Shown in pieces: positions 7,243-14,922 of a stretch of DNA of 22,931 nucleotides; the stretch's first letter is position 1, and every line of letters begins with the position of its first letter. Position numbers and translations under genes: made by a program. The notes beneath the pieces are model-generated. The model searched no databases. It had not been told where the DNA came from and saw nothing but the letters and a program-made list of their open reading frames with translations. The DNA is from Halieaceae bacterium (GTDB lineage Bacteria > Pseudomonadota > Gammaproteobacteria > Pseudomonadales > Halieaceae), in NCBI GenBank assembly GCA_003523185.1, contig DPGN01000031.1, positions 32,034-54,964 of the forward strand, written 5' to 3'.

Positions 7243-7538
7243 TAGAATACCGCCTTGATCGAACGATTAACGCGTTCCCTCAATTCTTTGCCGGGCTTAA
7301 AGTGAGGGACGTGCTTGGCTTCCAGCTCAACGGCATCACCGGTCTTGGGGTTTCGACCCTTGCGGGGTTCTCGGTAGTGCAGTGAGAAGCTGCCAAAGCC
7401 GCGAATCTCGATGCGCTCCCCTGAAGCCAGCGACTCCGCCATATGATCTATCATTAGCTTTACAGCTAACTCGACGTCTTTCGTCGTCAGCTGATTTTGC
7501 TGTGATGCCATGAGCTCAATGAGTTCGCTTCGCGTCAT
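7242..7538 (-). CDS. ihfB: Integration host factor subunit beta
   Basis: IHF-beta pairs with IHF-alpha to bend DNA in replication, recombination and sigma-54 transcription. The 98-residue protein begins MTRSELIELM. It carries the DNA-binding arm region FGSFSLHYREPRKGRNPKTG and the C-terminal HFKPGKELRERVN, as expected for the family. Start: the open frame runs 22 codons further upstream, but ATG at 7538 is preceded by AAGGTAGGG and gives the normal length. In enterics ihfB directly follows rpsA. Here a terminator and a small odd gene separate them, so ihfB probably needs a promoter in 7539-7645, where I find no convincing consensus match. It overlaps lapA by one base. Confidence 0.97.
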   Translation of the reverse strand: MTRSELIELMASQQNQLTTKDVELAVKLMIDHMAESLASGERIEIRGFGSFSLHYREPRKGRNPKTGDAVELEAKHVPHFKPGKELRERVNRSIKAVF

Positions 7539-7645
7539 AATCCCTACCTTGTGATGACATTGTCCACGTACCATAGCGTCCGCACAAGCACCAGCACCAA
7601 TCAATTATGCGAGTCACTCGAGTACGAGTATGTAACTTAGCGGCC

Positions 7646-7981
7646 TTACAGCGATGACAGGAACTTCTCTAGCACCTGCAGATCCAGCGGTTTGGTGAGA
7701 ACCCCCTCAAACCCTGCAGCTGCGAACTCTTTTTGTCGATATTTACTAGGCTGAAAGGTCAGCTCTGACAAAAAAGACCACTTACTGCCCAAATTCCCTG
7801 TCAAAAAAAGTGCTGATTCGCCCCATTCGATTTCACGATCCGCAGCCTCTGCCGCATCCGAGCTATCGAATGCAAAATGGGTAAACCAGTTAGCATTGAT
7901 ATCCTGCGCACTAGCCGTACCGATACTGAACACCGACAGGGCACGCAGGGCGCACACAAGCGCCATATTCTTATTCGTCAT
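7646..7981 (-). pseudogene. Chimeric small ORF: exported outer-membrane-protein-like N-terminus joined to the end of a receiver domain
   Basis: This 111-codon frame seems to be made of two unrelated pieces. Residues 1-25 look like a signal peptide (MALVCALRALSVFSIGTASA, cleavage after ASA). Residues 26-80 (for example GESALFLTGNLGSKWSFLSE) resemble the first strands of an outer-membrane porin or barrel. Residues 81-111 match the end of a response-regulator receiver domain: AAGFEGVLTKPLD with the conserved Lys-Pro (97-98), then the last helix LQVLEKFLSSL. A receiver domain would normally be cytoplasmic, and here its phospho-acceptor half is absent. The simplest reading is a remnant formed by deletion between two genes, with the frame kept by chance. 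A genuine small secreted protein remains possible. No clear ribosome-binding site or promoter is visible, and it lies just downstream of the rpsA terminator. Domain matches are from memory of family patterns, not a search. Confidence 0.5.
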
Positions 7982-8021
7982 TGCACTAAATTCGTCAGTT
8001 TTTTGACAGATTTAAAAATAT

Positions 8022-8051
8022 CAAAAAAAAAGCCGGCAAAACCGGCTTTTT
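8022..8051 (-). terminator. Intrinsic terminator of rpsA
   Basis: In the minus-strand direction a 10-bp stem (AAAAAGCCGG pairing with CCGGCTTTTT, arms at plus 8042-8051 and 8027-8036, loop 8037-8041) is followed by an uninterrupted run of nine T. It begins about 30 nt after the rpsA stop codon. It should end most rpsA transcripts before the chimeric ORF and ihfB. The A/T flanks are symmetrical, but there is no plus-strand gene to serve. Confidence 0.9.
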
Positions 8052-8081
8052 GTCACATTTCGAGCTGAAATCTGAGATTTA

Positions 8082-9752
8082 TTACCCGTCCATCTGCGCC
8101 TTGATGAGATCGCCGATGGTTCCGGGTGAAGCGGCGCTATCTTGCTCCTTGAGCGAGGCAACCGCTTCTTTCTCGTCGTCCATGTCTTTCGCTTTGATAG
8201 ACAGTCCGATTGAACGGCTCTTACGATCGACAGCAACAATCTTGGCGTCGATTTTATCACCGACACTGAGGACTGAGCGTGCGTCTTCTACGCGATCGCG
8301 ACTAAGATCCGCTACCTTGATGTAGCCATCAACTTCTTCGTTGAGTTTGATGACCGCACCTTTCACATCAACATCAGTCACTTCACCCGTAACGATGCTG
8401 CCCTTCTCGGCTTCACCTAAGAAGATGGAGAACGAATCTTCCTCGAGCTGCTTGATACCCAGCGAGATACGCTCACGCTCGGGGTCGATGCTCAAGATCA
8501 CAGTCTCGATCTCATCGCCCTTCTTGTAGTTGCGAACGGCTTCTTCTCCAGTTTCATTCCAGCTGATATCGCTAAGATGCACTAGACCGTCAATATTGCC
8601 GGCAAGCCCAATGAAGATACCGAAGTCAGTGATTGACTTGATAGAACCAGAGATCTTGTCACCGGTCGCGTGCTGCGAAGCAAAGGCATCCCAAGGGTTT
8701 TGCTGACATTGCTTGATGCCAAGCGAAATACGACGACGCTCCTGATCGATATCAAGAACCATCACTTCAACTTCATCGCCGAGCTGAACGATCTTCGATG
8801 GGTGAACGTTCTTGTTTGTCCAGTCCATTTCAGAGACGTGTACCAGACCTTCGACACCCTCTTCGATTTCCGCAAAACAACCGTAGTCAGTGAGATTGGT
8901 GATACGTGCGTTGACGCGGCTACCCTCTGGATAACGGTTAGTAATCTCTACCCATGGATCTTCACCCAACTGCTTGAGACCCAGAGACACACGGTTACGC
9001 TCTCGGTCGAACTTGAGAACCTTGACGTCCATTTCCTGGCCAACTTCAACGACTTCGCTTGGATGCTTGATACGCTTCCACGCCATATCAGTGATGTGTA
9101 ACAAACCGTCAACACCACCAAGATCAACGAACGCGCCGTAGTCAGTGAGGTTCTTGACCACGCCTTTGACGCTTTGACCTTCCTGGAGGTTTTGCAGTAG
9201 TTCGTCACGTTCGGCGCTGTTGGCCGCTTCCATGACCGCACGTCGAGAAACGACGACGTTATTACGCTTCTGATCGAGCTTAATCACCTTGAATTCAAGC
9301 TCTTTACCCTCTAGGTGCGCGGTTTCGCGGATTGGTCGTACGTCAATCAGGGAGCCGGGCAAGAAGGCACGGATAGTATCGACATCGACTGTAAAGCCGC
9401 CTTTGACCTTTCCGTTGATAACACCAGTGACCACCTCTTGAGCGACGTGAGCCGCTTCCAGTGTCTTCCACGCTTCTGCGCGCTTTGCCTTCTCGCGCGA
9501 GAGCTTGGTTTCGCCAAAACCGTCTTCGACAGTTTCCAGCGCCACCTGGACTTCGTCACCAATATTTAAGGTGCACTCGCCACTAGCGTTTGTAAATTGA
9601 TCACGAGGGATGACACCCTCAGATTTTAGACCTGCGTGGACCGTAACCCACTCGTTGTCGATATCGATGACCACACCGGTAACGATTGAACCGGGCTCCA
9701 TATCAACTGTCTTGAGACTTTCTTCGAATAACTCGGCGAATGATTCGCTCAT
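8082..9752 (-). CDS. rpsA: 30S ribosomal protein S1
   Basis: S1 binds mRNA leaders on the 30S subunit and is needed to start translation of most gammaproteobacterial mRNAs. The 556-residue protein has six S1/OB-fold repeats, starting near residues 20, 105, 190, 275, 362 and 449. Repeats 3-6 carry the typical LTDYGAFVDL, VDGLLHITDM and RISLGIKQ elements; the first two are the divergent ribosome-binding repeats. Start: the frame extends 10 codons upstream, but ATG at 9752 begins MSESFAELFEES, the conserved N-terminus, and gives the normal length. It lies downstream of cmk with a 96-bp gap, as in most relatives. S1 usually represses its own synthesis through its leader. A strong terminator follows. 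Confidence 0.98.
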   Translation of the reverse strand: MSESFAELFEESLKTVDMEPGSIVTGVVIDIDNEWVTVHAGLKSEGVIPRDQFTNASGECTLNIGDEVQVALETVEDGFGETKLSREKAKRAEAWKTLEAAHVAQEVVTGVINGKVKGGFTVDVDTIRAFLPGSLIDVRPIRETAHLEGKELEFKVIKLDQKRNNVVVSRRAVMEAANSAERDELLQNLQEGQSVKGVVKNLTDYGAFVDLGGVDGLLHITDMAWKRIKHPSEVVEVGQEMDVKVLKFDRERNRVSLGLKQLGEDPWVEITNRYPEGSRVNARITNLTDYGCFAEIEEGVEGLVHVSEMDWTNKNVHPSKIVQLGDEVEVMVLDIDQERRRISLGIKQCQQNPWDAFASQHATGDKISGSIKSITDFGIFIGLAGNIDGLVHLSDISWNETGEEAVRNYKKGDEIETVILSIDPERERISLGIKQLEEDSFSIFLGEAEKGSIVTGEVTDVDVKGAVIKLNEEVDGYIKVADLSRDRVEDARSVLSVGDKIDAKIVAVDRKSRSIGLSIKAKDMDDEKEAVASLKEQDSAASPGTIGDLIKAQMDG

Positions 9753-9815
9753 TGAACATACCTGTCTTATCGCTGCAAACATCGCAGCACCAACCGTCTT
9801 ACCCGGCTGGGTCGA

Positions 9816-9843
9816 TTTATAAACGCACTGAGTCGAGGGGTAA
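9816..9843 (-). promoter_or_regulatory. Possible rpsA promoter
   Basis: In the cmk-rpsA gap the minus strand has TTACCC (plus 9838-9843), 16 bp, then TATAAA (plus 9816-9821), giving a leader of about 55-60 nt. The -10 box is good and the -35 box poor. rpsA commonly has its own promoter in this gap. Weak evidence. Confidence 0.3.
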
Positions 9844-9848
9844 GGCCT

Positions 9849-10532
9849 TTAATCGCCCGAGTGCACTATCCCTTCAGCAACCACATGAGACAACACTCGT
9901 TCAAACACGGCATCTGCAGTCAGGTCGGTACTATCGACAATGACGGCGTCCTCCGCTGGGACAAGTGGCGATACCGATCGTGTTCGATCTCTCGTATCGC
10001 GAGCCTCAATGGCCTCCAAAAGGCGCGGCAGACTAACATCCTCGCCCTGCAGCTGCAACTGACTTTGTCGCCGCTGCGCACGCGCCATAGCTGAGGCTTC
10101 GAGGAATATCTTCACGGGCGCATCGGGAAATACGACTGTCCCCATGTCTCGCCCATCAGCAATAAGGCCGGGCGCCGCTGCCAACTCGCGCTGACGGGCC
10201 AGCAGGGCCTCTCGAACAGGGGGTATGGCCGCAACGGCAGAAGCGCCTTCGCCCCCGCGGACAGACCGTACGGGTTCAGTGACATCTCTGCCACAGTAAA
10301 TGACGCGAACACCGAGGTCGCTGGAGACAAAAGTCACATCTAAATCGCGGGCAATTTGGGTTACTGATGGTTCATCATCCCAAGCAATGCCCTGGTCTAA
10401 GGCAGCAAATCCCACAATTCGGTAAAGCGCGCCACTATCTAGCAAGTGGAAACCCAAATGACTCGCAAGCCGCTGGGCCAGCGTTCCTTTGCCTGAGCCG
10501 CTTGGACCATCCACACAGATAACCGGAACCAT
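9849..10532 (-). CDS. cmk: Cytidylate kinase
   Basis: CMP kinase phosphorylates CMP and dCMP with ATP in nucleotide recycling. The 227-residue length is normal for the bacterial type. The P-loop GPSGSGKGT is at 9-17, followed by LLDSGALYR (CMP-binding region). DGRDMGTVVFPDAPVKIFL and the LID arginines (RAQRR) follow further on. It starts 6 nt after the aroA stop and sits in the conserved aroA-cmk-rpsA order, so it is probably part of the long gyrA-to-rpsA transcript. Confidence 0.97.
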   Translation of the reverse strand: MVPVICVDGPSGSGKGTLAQRLASHLGFHLLDSGALYRIVGFAALDQGIAWDDEPSVTQIARDLDVTFVSSDLGVRVIYCGRDVTEPVRSVRGGEGASAVAAIPPVREALLARQRELAAAPGLIADGRDMGTVVFPDAPVKIFLEASAMARAQRRQSQLQLQGEDVSLPRLLEAIEARDTRDRTRSVSPLVPAEDAVIVDSTDLTADAVFERVLSHVVAEGIVHSGD

Positions 10533-10538
10533 CAGACT

Positions 10539-11837
10539 TCAGTCCACTTCTTTTATTTTCAATCCGACACCGCTAGCAAGCGCGGCAAAGCCGGGGAATG
10601 AGGTGGCAACGTGGTCACAGTCGTTGACTTGAATTGGCCCTGATGCGCGGAGCGCTGCAACGGAGAAAGACATCGCAATACGGTGATCGTGGAACGTATC
10701 AACCTCGCCACCCGAAATTTGACCGCCTGTAATGGCGATACCATCCTCGCGTACATCATTTTCAATTCCAAGGCGCGTCAAACCTTCTGCCATCGAGGCA
10801 ATACGATCACTCTCCTTAACGCGTAGCTCCTCTGCACCCGACAGAACTGTCTTGCCCGACGCGCAGGCGGCAGCAATAAAGAGCACGGGAAACTCATCAA
10901 TGGCCAGTGGCACGAGGTCTTCCGGAATCTCGATGCCGGTCAACGGTGCTGATCGAACGCGCAAATCGGCTACTGGCTCCCCACCCACTTCGCGCTCGTT
11001 AAGCACTTCAATATCAGCGCCCATGAGCGTGAGAATAGTAATCACACCGGCGCGAGTCGGGTTCATACCCACATGCTCGAGAGTCAAATCCGAGCCTTCA
11101 GCAATCGAGGCCGCGACCAAAAAGAAAGCTGCGGATGAAATATCGGCTGGAATATCGAGTGATGTCGCTTTAAGCGCGCCACCACCTTGCAGGCTAATAA
11201 CATCGTTTTCGCACTCGACCTCGTAACCAAAGCCTCGGAGCATGCGCTCTGTATGATCTCGCGTCGTAGCTGGCTCGCTTATCGACGTGCGTCCTTCTGC
11301 ATACATGCCTGCAAGCAAGACGCAGGATTTGACCTGCGCGCTGGCCATTGGCATCTCATAGTGAATACCTTTCAGGCGCTGACCGCCTTTGATGGCGAGC
11401 GGTGGCTTGCCCTCCTCGCTCTCTATCACGGCGCCCATCAGCGCTAGCGGAGTCGTTACACGTCCCATGGGGCGCTTCTGTAAGGAAACATCGCCTGTCA
11501 TCACTGAATCGAAGGCTTGAGGCGCTAGCACACCACTCAGCAGTCGGATGCTTGTTCCTGAATTCCCCATATCGAGGACATTCTCGGGCGCCTTCAGGCC
11601 GTGCATACCAACCCCATCGATTTCAATTCGCCCTTGCTCCGGGCCACGAATCACGACACCCATGTCTTTAAAGGCCTGAACCGTACACAGTGCATCCTGG
11701 CCTTCCAGAAATCCTGTCGCTGTGGTTGTACCCTCGGCCAACGCGCCAAACATGACGGTCCGGTGCGACATTGACTTATCACCGGGCACCCGCAACGAAC
11801 CTATCATCGAACCACCGGGCTCAACCAAAAACTTCAT
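10539..11837 (-). CDS. aroA: 3-phosphoshikimate 1-carboxyvinyltransferase (EPSP synthase)
   Basis: EPSP synthase joins PEP to shikimate-3-phosphate, step six of the shikimate pathway. The 432-residue protein shows PGDKSMSHR (18-26), the PEP/glyphosate loop MGNSGTS (90-96), the DHTERML stretch, RVKESDRI and a C-terminal DHRIAMS. The GDKSMSHR and GNSGTS forms are the type seen in the AroA half of the Pseudomonas TyrA-AroA fusion, not the enteric class I sequence. The residue matching the E. coli Gly96 glyphosate-sensitivity site is glycine (Gly94). Here aroA is a separate gene: its ATG overlaps the tyrA stop by 4 nt (ATGA), so the two are translationally coupled rather than fused. Confidence 0.97.
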   Translation of the reverse strand: MKFLVEPGGSMIGSLRVPGDKSMSHRTVMFGALAEGTTTATGFLEGQDALCTVQAFKDMGVVIRGPEQGRIEIDGVGMHGLKAPENVLDMGNSGTSIRLLSGVLAPQAFDSVMTGDVSLQKRPMGRVTTPLALMGAVIESEEGKPPLAIKGGQRLKGIHYEMPMASAQVKSCVLLAGMYAEGRTSISEPATTRDHTERMLRGFGYEVECENDVISLQGGGALKATSLDIPADISSAAFFLVAASIAEGSDLTLEHVGMNPTRAGVITILTLMGADIEVLNEREVGGEPVADLRVRSAPLTGIEIPEDLVPLAIDEFPVLFIAAACASGKTVLSGAEELRVKESDRIASMAEGLTRLGIENDVREDGIAITGGQISGGEVDTFHDHRIAMSFSVAALRASGPIQVNDCDHVATSFPGFAALASGVGLKIKEVD

Positions 11838-12736
11838 GCTGTTTCCTCTGAATCACGCGAGGGCAAGGGGTTAAGAATGTCATCGTGTGCGCGCCGATGA
11901 GCACGACAAATCGCAAAGTAGTCGCGAAGCGCAGCCGCATCGCTCGATGTAATTAAGTCCCGAAGTGAGGTCATCTCGTCTTGAAACCCATCGATTGCGT
12001 TCAGCAGGGCCGTCTGATTAGTGACTGAAATATCGGTCCACATCAATGGGTCTGAGCCTGCAATTCGCGTCATGTCACGCAAGGCACCACCACCGTGCAC
12101 CATGGCATCAGACGCATCCCTCTCCAGAGCTCGGGTGAGCGCATACGCGACAATGTGCGGCATATGCGAGCTCGCCGCGAGTAGCGCATCGTGCTCTTCA
12201 ACACCCATTTGTTTAATGTACGCACCCGTCAGATCCCACATGGCCTTAACCTGTTCAGTCGCATCGGCAGCGGTGTGCGGTAGCGGTGTCAGAATCACCT
12301 CACGACCGCGAAATAAAGCGCCGTCAGCAAACGCGACGCCGCTATGCTCTGAACCCGCAATGGGGTGACCTGGAACAAAATTCGCATAATCGCAGGCCAT
12401 GGAATCAATCACGTGACCTTTAATACTCGCAAGGTCGGTAACCACGGGAGTGCGATTCAACCGGCTCAACTCATTCACGACAGACTTTAGGATCTCTCCC
12501 GTTGCGGCAGGTGGCGCTCCCACAACAACCATGTCAGCCGTAGCGAGAACCTCAGATAATTCCAACGAATAGTGATCGATCACACCCAGTTCCAGCCCAC
12601 GCTGCAAACTGGCTTCTCTTGGACCCCACGCCGTCAGAGCTCCATTCCAGGAACTCGCTCTCAAGGCGCGAGCGAGCGAGCCCGAAATAAGGCCTAGCCC
12701 AATAAACGCAACGGTTCGAGATTGAAATTGTGTCAT
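11834..12736 (-). CDS. tyrA: Prephenate dehydrogenase
   Basis: TyrA oxidatively decarboxylates prephenate to 4-hydroxyphenylpyruvate on the way to tyrosine. The 300-residue protein has the Rossmann nucleotide motif GLGLISGS (13-20). The family active-site stretch PGHPIAGSEHSGV follows, then a helical dimer domain with MPHIVAYAL and GGGALRDMTRIAGSDPLMW. It has no fused chorismate mutase (that is in pheA) and no ACT domain. Its ATG overlaps the pheA stop by one base (TGATG), and its end overlaps aroA by 4 nt. A cyclohexadienyl dehydrogenase acting also on arogenate cannot be excluded from sequence. Confidence 0.95.
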   Translation of the reverse strand: MTQFQSRTVAFIGLGLISGSLARALRASSWNGALTAWGPREASLQRGLELGVIDHYSLELSEVLATADMVVVGAPPAATGEILKSVVNELSRLNRTPVVTDLASIKGHVIDSMACDYANFVPGHPIAGSEHSGVAFADGALFRGREVILTPLPHTAADATEQVKAMWDLTGAYIKQMGVEEHDALLAASSHMPHIVAYALTRALERDASDAMVHGGGALRDMTRIAGSDPLMWTDISVTNQTALLNAIDGFQDEMTSLRDLITSSDAAALRDYFAICRAHRRAHDDILNPLPSRDSEETA

Positions 12737-13830
12737 CAGATGGGCGCTTTAGGATAAGAACCCAATGGCTTTAGCAGAATAGAGTTTTCCTCTAGTGCTG
12801 CCATTACCTCGCGGACAACATCGTCAGACAGGTGTCCTTCAAACTCAATGAAGAACATGTAAGTCCACTTCTCGGTTTTCGAAGGTCGGGAATCAATACG
12901 AGTCAAACTGATGCCACGCTCCTCGAAGGGGCGCAACAAGTTTAAGAGTGCGCCCGGCCGGTTTCGACTTGCAATCAGAATGGATGTTTTATCAGCACCA
13001 CTCGAGGGCACAGTCTCACGACCGATAACAAAAAAGCGGGTTGTATTGTGCGCAATATCCTGGATAGCCTCAGCCAGCTTCACTAGCTGGTAAGTTTCTA
13101 CTGCCAGATCGCCAGCAATGGCTGCGACACCGGGCTCGCTCTGCGCGCGCTGTGCGGCCTCGCCGTTACTTCGGCAGACATCTCGGGGAACACCGGGCAA
13201 ATTGGCATCTAGCCAATCCCGACACTGACCGAGCGCCTGCTCATGCCCACAAACAACGGATATGTCAGACAAGTCCTGTGAAGAGCCCGCGATGAGATGA
13301 TGGACAACAGGTAACTCGACCTCACCAATAATTTGAAGCGGTGACTCCAGAAAGCAATCTAGGGTCTGGCCCACCATGCCCTCGGTTGAGTTCTCGACCG
13401 GCACCACGGCCATATCGCAGGCCCGATCTTCTACGAACCGAAAGACATCTCTGATGGTGGGCTGGGGTTCAAGAATGGCCGACTGCCCGAAGTGTTTTAG
13501 AGCGGCCGCCTGAGAATAAGTGCCGACGGGACCTAAAAACCCAACAGTTAATGGGCGCTCCAAGGCCAGGCAGCTAGACATAATTTCGCGGAAAATACGC
13601 GCTGCCTGATCGGCAGGTAAAGGGCCCGGATTACGCTCTTGGATTGCACGTAAAATCTGCGCCTCCCGCTCGGGACGATAGAACAGCGCATCCCCATCTT
13701 GGCTGGCGGCGAGCTTAATTTCGGCGACACGACGCGCGCACTCAGCCCGCGCGTTAATCAACGCGAGCAACTGCTTATCGATGGAATCGATATCCGCTCG
13801 AATTTCGGCTAATTGATCATCAGACGCCAT
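12736..13830 (-). CDS. pheA: Bifunctional chorismate mutase/prephenate dehydratase (P-protein)
   Basis: PheA turns chorismate into prephenate and then phenylpyruvate. The 364-residue protein has an N-terminal AroQ chorismate mutase (about 1-90, IRADIDSIDKQLLALINAR). The prephenate dehydratase domain (about 95-270) has FLGPVGTYSQ (98-107), VPVENSTEG (144-151) and the catalytic TTRF (263-266). The C-terminal ACT domain carries GAL (293-295) and DSRP (313-316), the phenylalanine-binding elements; Asp replaces the usual Glu of ESRP. Feedback inhibition by phenylalanine is expected. It starts 12 nt after serC and overlaps tyrA by one base. In Pseudomonas hisC2 lies between pheA and tyrA; it is absent here. 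Confidence 0.97.
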   Translation of the reverse strand: MASDDQLAEIRADIDSIDKQLLALINARAECARRVAEIKLAASQDGDALFYRPEREAQILRAIQERNPGPLPADQAARIFREIMSSCLALERPLTVGFLGPVGTYSQAAALKHFGQSAILEPQPTIRDVFRFVEDRACDMAVVPVENSTEGMVGQTLDCFLESPLQIIGEVELPVVHHLIAGSSQDLSDISVVCGHEQALGQCRDWLDANLPGVPRDVCRSNGEAAQRAQSEPGVAAIAGDLAVETYQLVKLAEAIQDIAHNTTRFFVIGRETVPSSGADKTSILIASRNRPGALLNLLRPFEERGISLTRIDSRPSKTEKWTYMFFIEFEGHLSDDVVREVMAALEENSILLKPLGSYPKAPI

Positions 13831-13842
13831 GATCTATCGTCT

Positions 13843-14922
13843 CTATCCGTACTTTGTTTCGAAACGATGCATGAAATCGCACAAAGCATCAACGGACGAT
13901 TGCTCGACCGCGTTGTAGATACTGGCTCGCATACCACCAACCGAGCGGTGCCCCTTCAAGTTGAGCAGCTGCTCAGCCTCTGCCTCCTCCAGGAACCGCT
14001 TATCGAGTGATGCATCAGCCAAGGTAAAAGGCACGTTCATCAATGAACGGTATCGAACGTCCACGGGATTGTTATAAAAACCGCTGTCGTCAATGGTGGA
14101 ATAAAGCGTTGACGCCTTTTTTTCATTCAGCGCCTGCATTGCCGAAAGACCGCCTTTGGCTTCTATCCACTCAAATACGAGCCCTGATAGGTACAGCGCA
14201 AAGGTCGGAGGCGTGTTGTACATGGAGTCATTTTCAGCCGCGATTTTCCAGCTTAGCATAGCGGGAATATCTGACCGCGCGCGATCCAGCAAATCTCGCT
14301 TCACGATAACCAGGCACAAGCCCGCTGGACCGATGTTCTTTTGAGCGCCCGCATAGATCACACCAAAACGATCCACATCGATGGGTCTCGACAGGATGGT
14401 CGACGACATATCAGCGACAACCGGAGCGAGCGTCTGTGGAACGAAATCGAACTCGAGTCCGCCAATCGTTTCGTTGGGGCAGTAATGCAGGTAAGCCGCG
14501 CCTCCAGTCAACTCCCAGTCAGATTCGGCCTGTATGGTCGAGAAATTCGAATCTTCGGATGTTGAGGCGACGTTCACATTGACGAGTCGTCTGCCCTCGG
14601 CCAGCGCTTTCTTCGACCACTGGCCCGTGACGACCTGGTCCACCGTATCGTTCACGCACGAAAGGTTTAGTGGGACGGATGCAAACTGCTGCGATGCCCC
14701 ACCCTGCTGGAACAGGACAGCATAATCCTGACCAATGCCCAACAATCGGCGCAACGACTGCTCCGCACGCTCGGCAACACCGACAAACTCGGGGCTCCGA
14801 TGGCTTAACTCCATGATGGACGCACCGACGCCCTGCCAATCAAGCAGCTCACTTTGGACGCACTGAAGTACCTCGGCGGGAAGCGCCGCAGGCCCCGCGC
14901 AAAAATTATGGGCTCTGGTCAC
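13843..14922 (-). CDS. serC: Phosphoserine aminotransferase
   Basis: SerC is a PLP enzyme that makes 3-phosphoserine for serine, and 4-phosphohydroxythreonine for pyridoxal phosphate. The 359-residue protein begins NFCAGPAALP and has FQQGGASQQF (71-80) for phosphate/PLP contacts. The PLP region ADMSSTILSRP (Asp171) and the Schiff-base lysine in YAGAQKNIGPAG (Lys195) follow. The start is GTG at 14922, overlapping the gyrA stop by 4 nt (GTGA), with GAAGAG just upstream. Translation is therefore probably coupled to gyrA. It heads the amino-acid part of the conserved gyrA-serC-pheA-tyrA-aroA series. Confidence 0.97.
   Translation of the reverse strand: MTRAHNFCAGPAALPAEVLQCVQSELLDWQGVGASIMELSHRSPEFVGVAERAEQSLRRLLGIGQDYAVLFQQGGASQQFASVPLNLSCVNDTVDQVVTGQWSKKALAEGRRLVNVNVASTSEDSNFSTIQAESDWELTGGAAYLHYCPNETIGGLEFDFVPQTLAPVVADMSSTILSRPIDVDRFGVIYAGAQKNIGPAGLCLVIVKRDLLDRARSDIPAMLSWKIAAENDSMYNTPPTFALYLSGLVFEWIEAKGGLSAMQALNEKKASTLYSTIDDSGFYNNPVDVRYRSLMNVPFTLADASLDKRFLEEAEAEQLLNLKGHRSVGGMRASIYNAVEQSSVDALCDFMHRFETKYG

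Noticed and set aside
7539..7604. 22-codon upstream extension of ihfB
   Set aside because: ATG at 7538 has a strong AAGGTAGGG ribosome-binding site and gives the standard IHF-beta length.
7619..7630. Tandem CGAGTA repeat upstream of ihfB
   Set aside because: Two copies of a hexamer are too little to call a functional repeat.
7993..8010. TTGACA-like sequence on the plus strand, with GTCA/TGAC dyad
   Set aside because: No plus-strand gene follows, no -10 box is suitably spaced, and the dyad is only 4 bp.
9753..9782. Ten-codon upstream extension of rpsA
   Set aside because: Family length and the conserved MSESFAELFEES start point to ATG at 9752; the extension is just an open frame.
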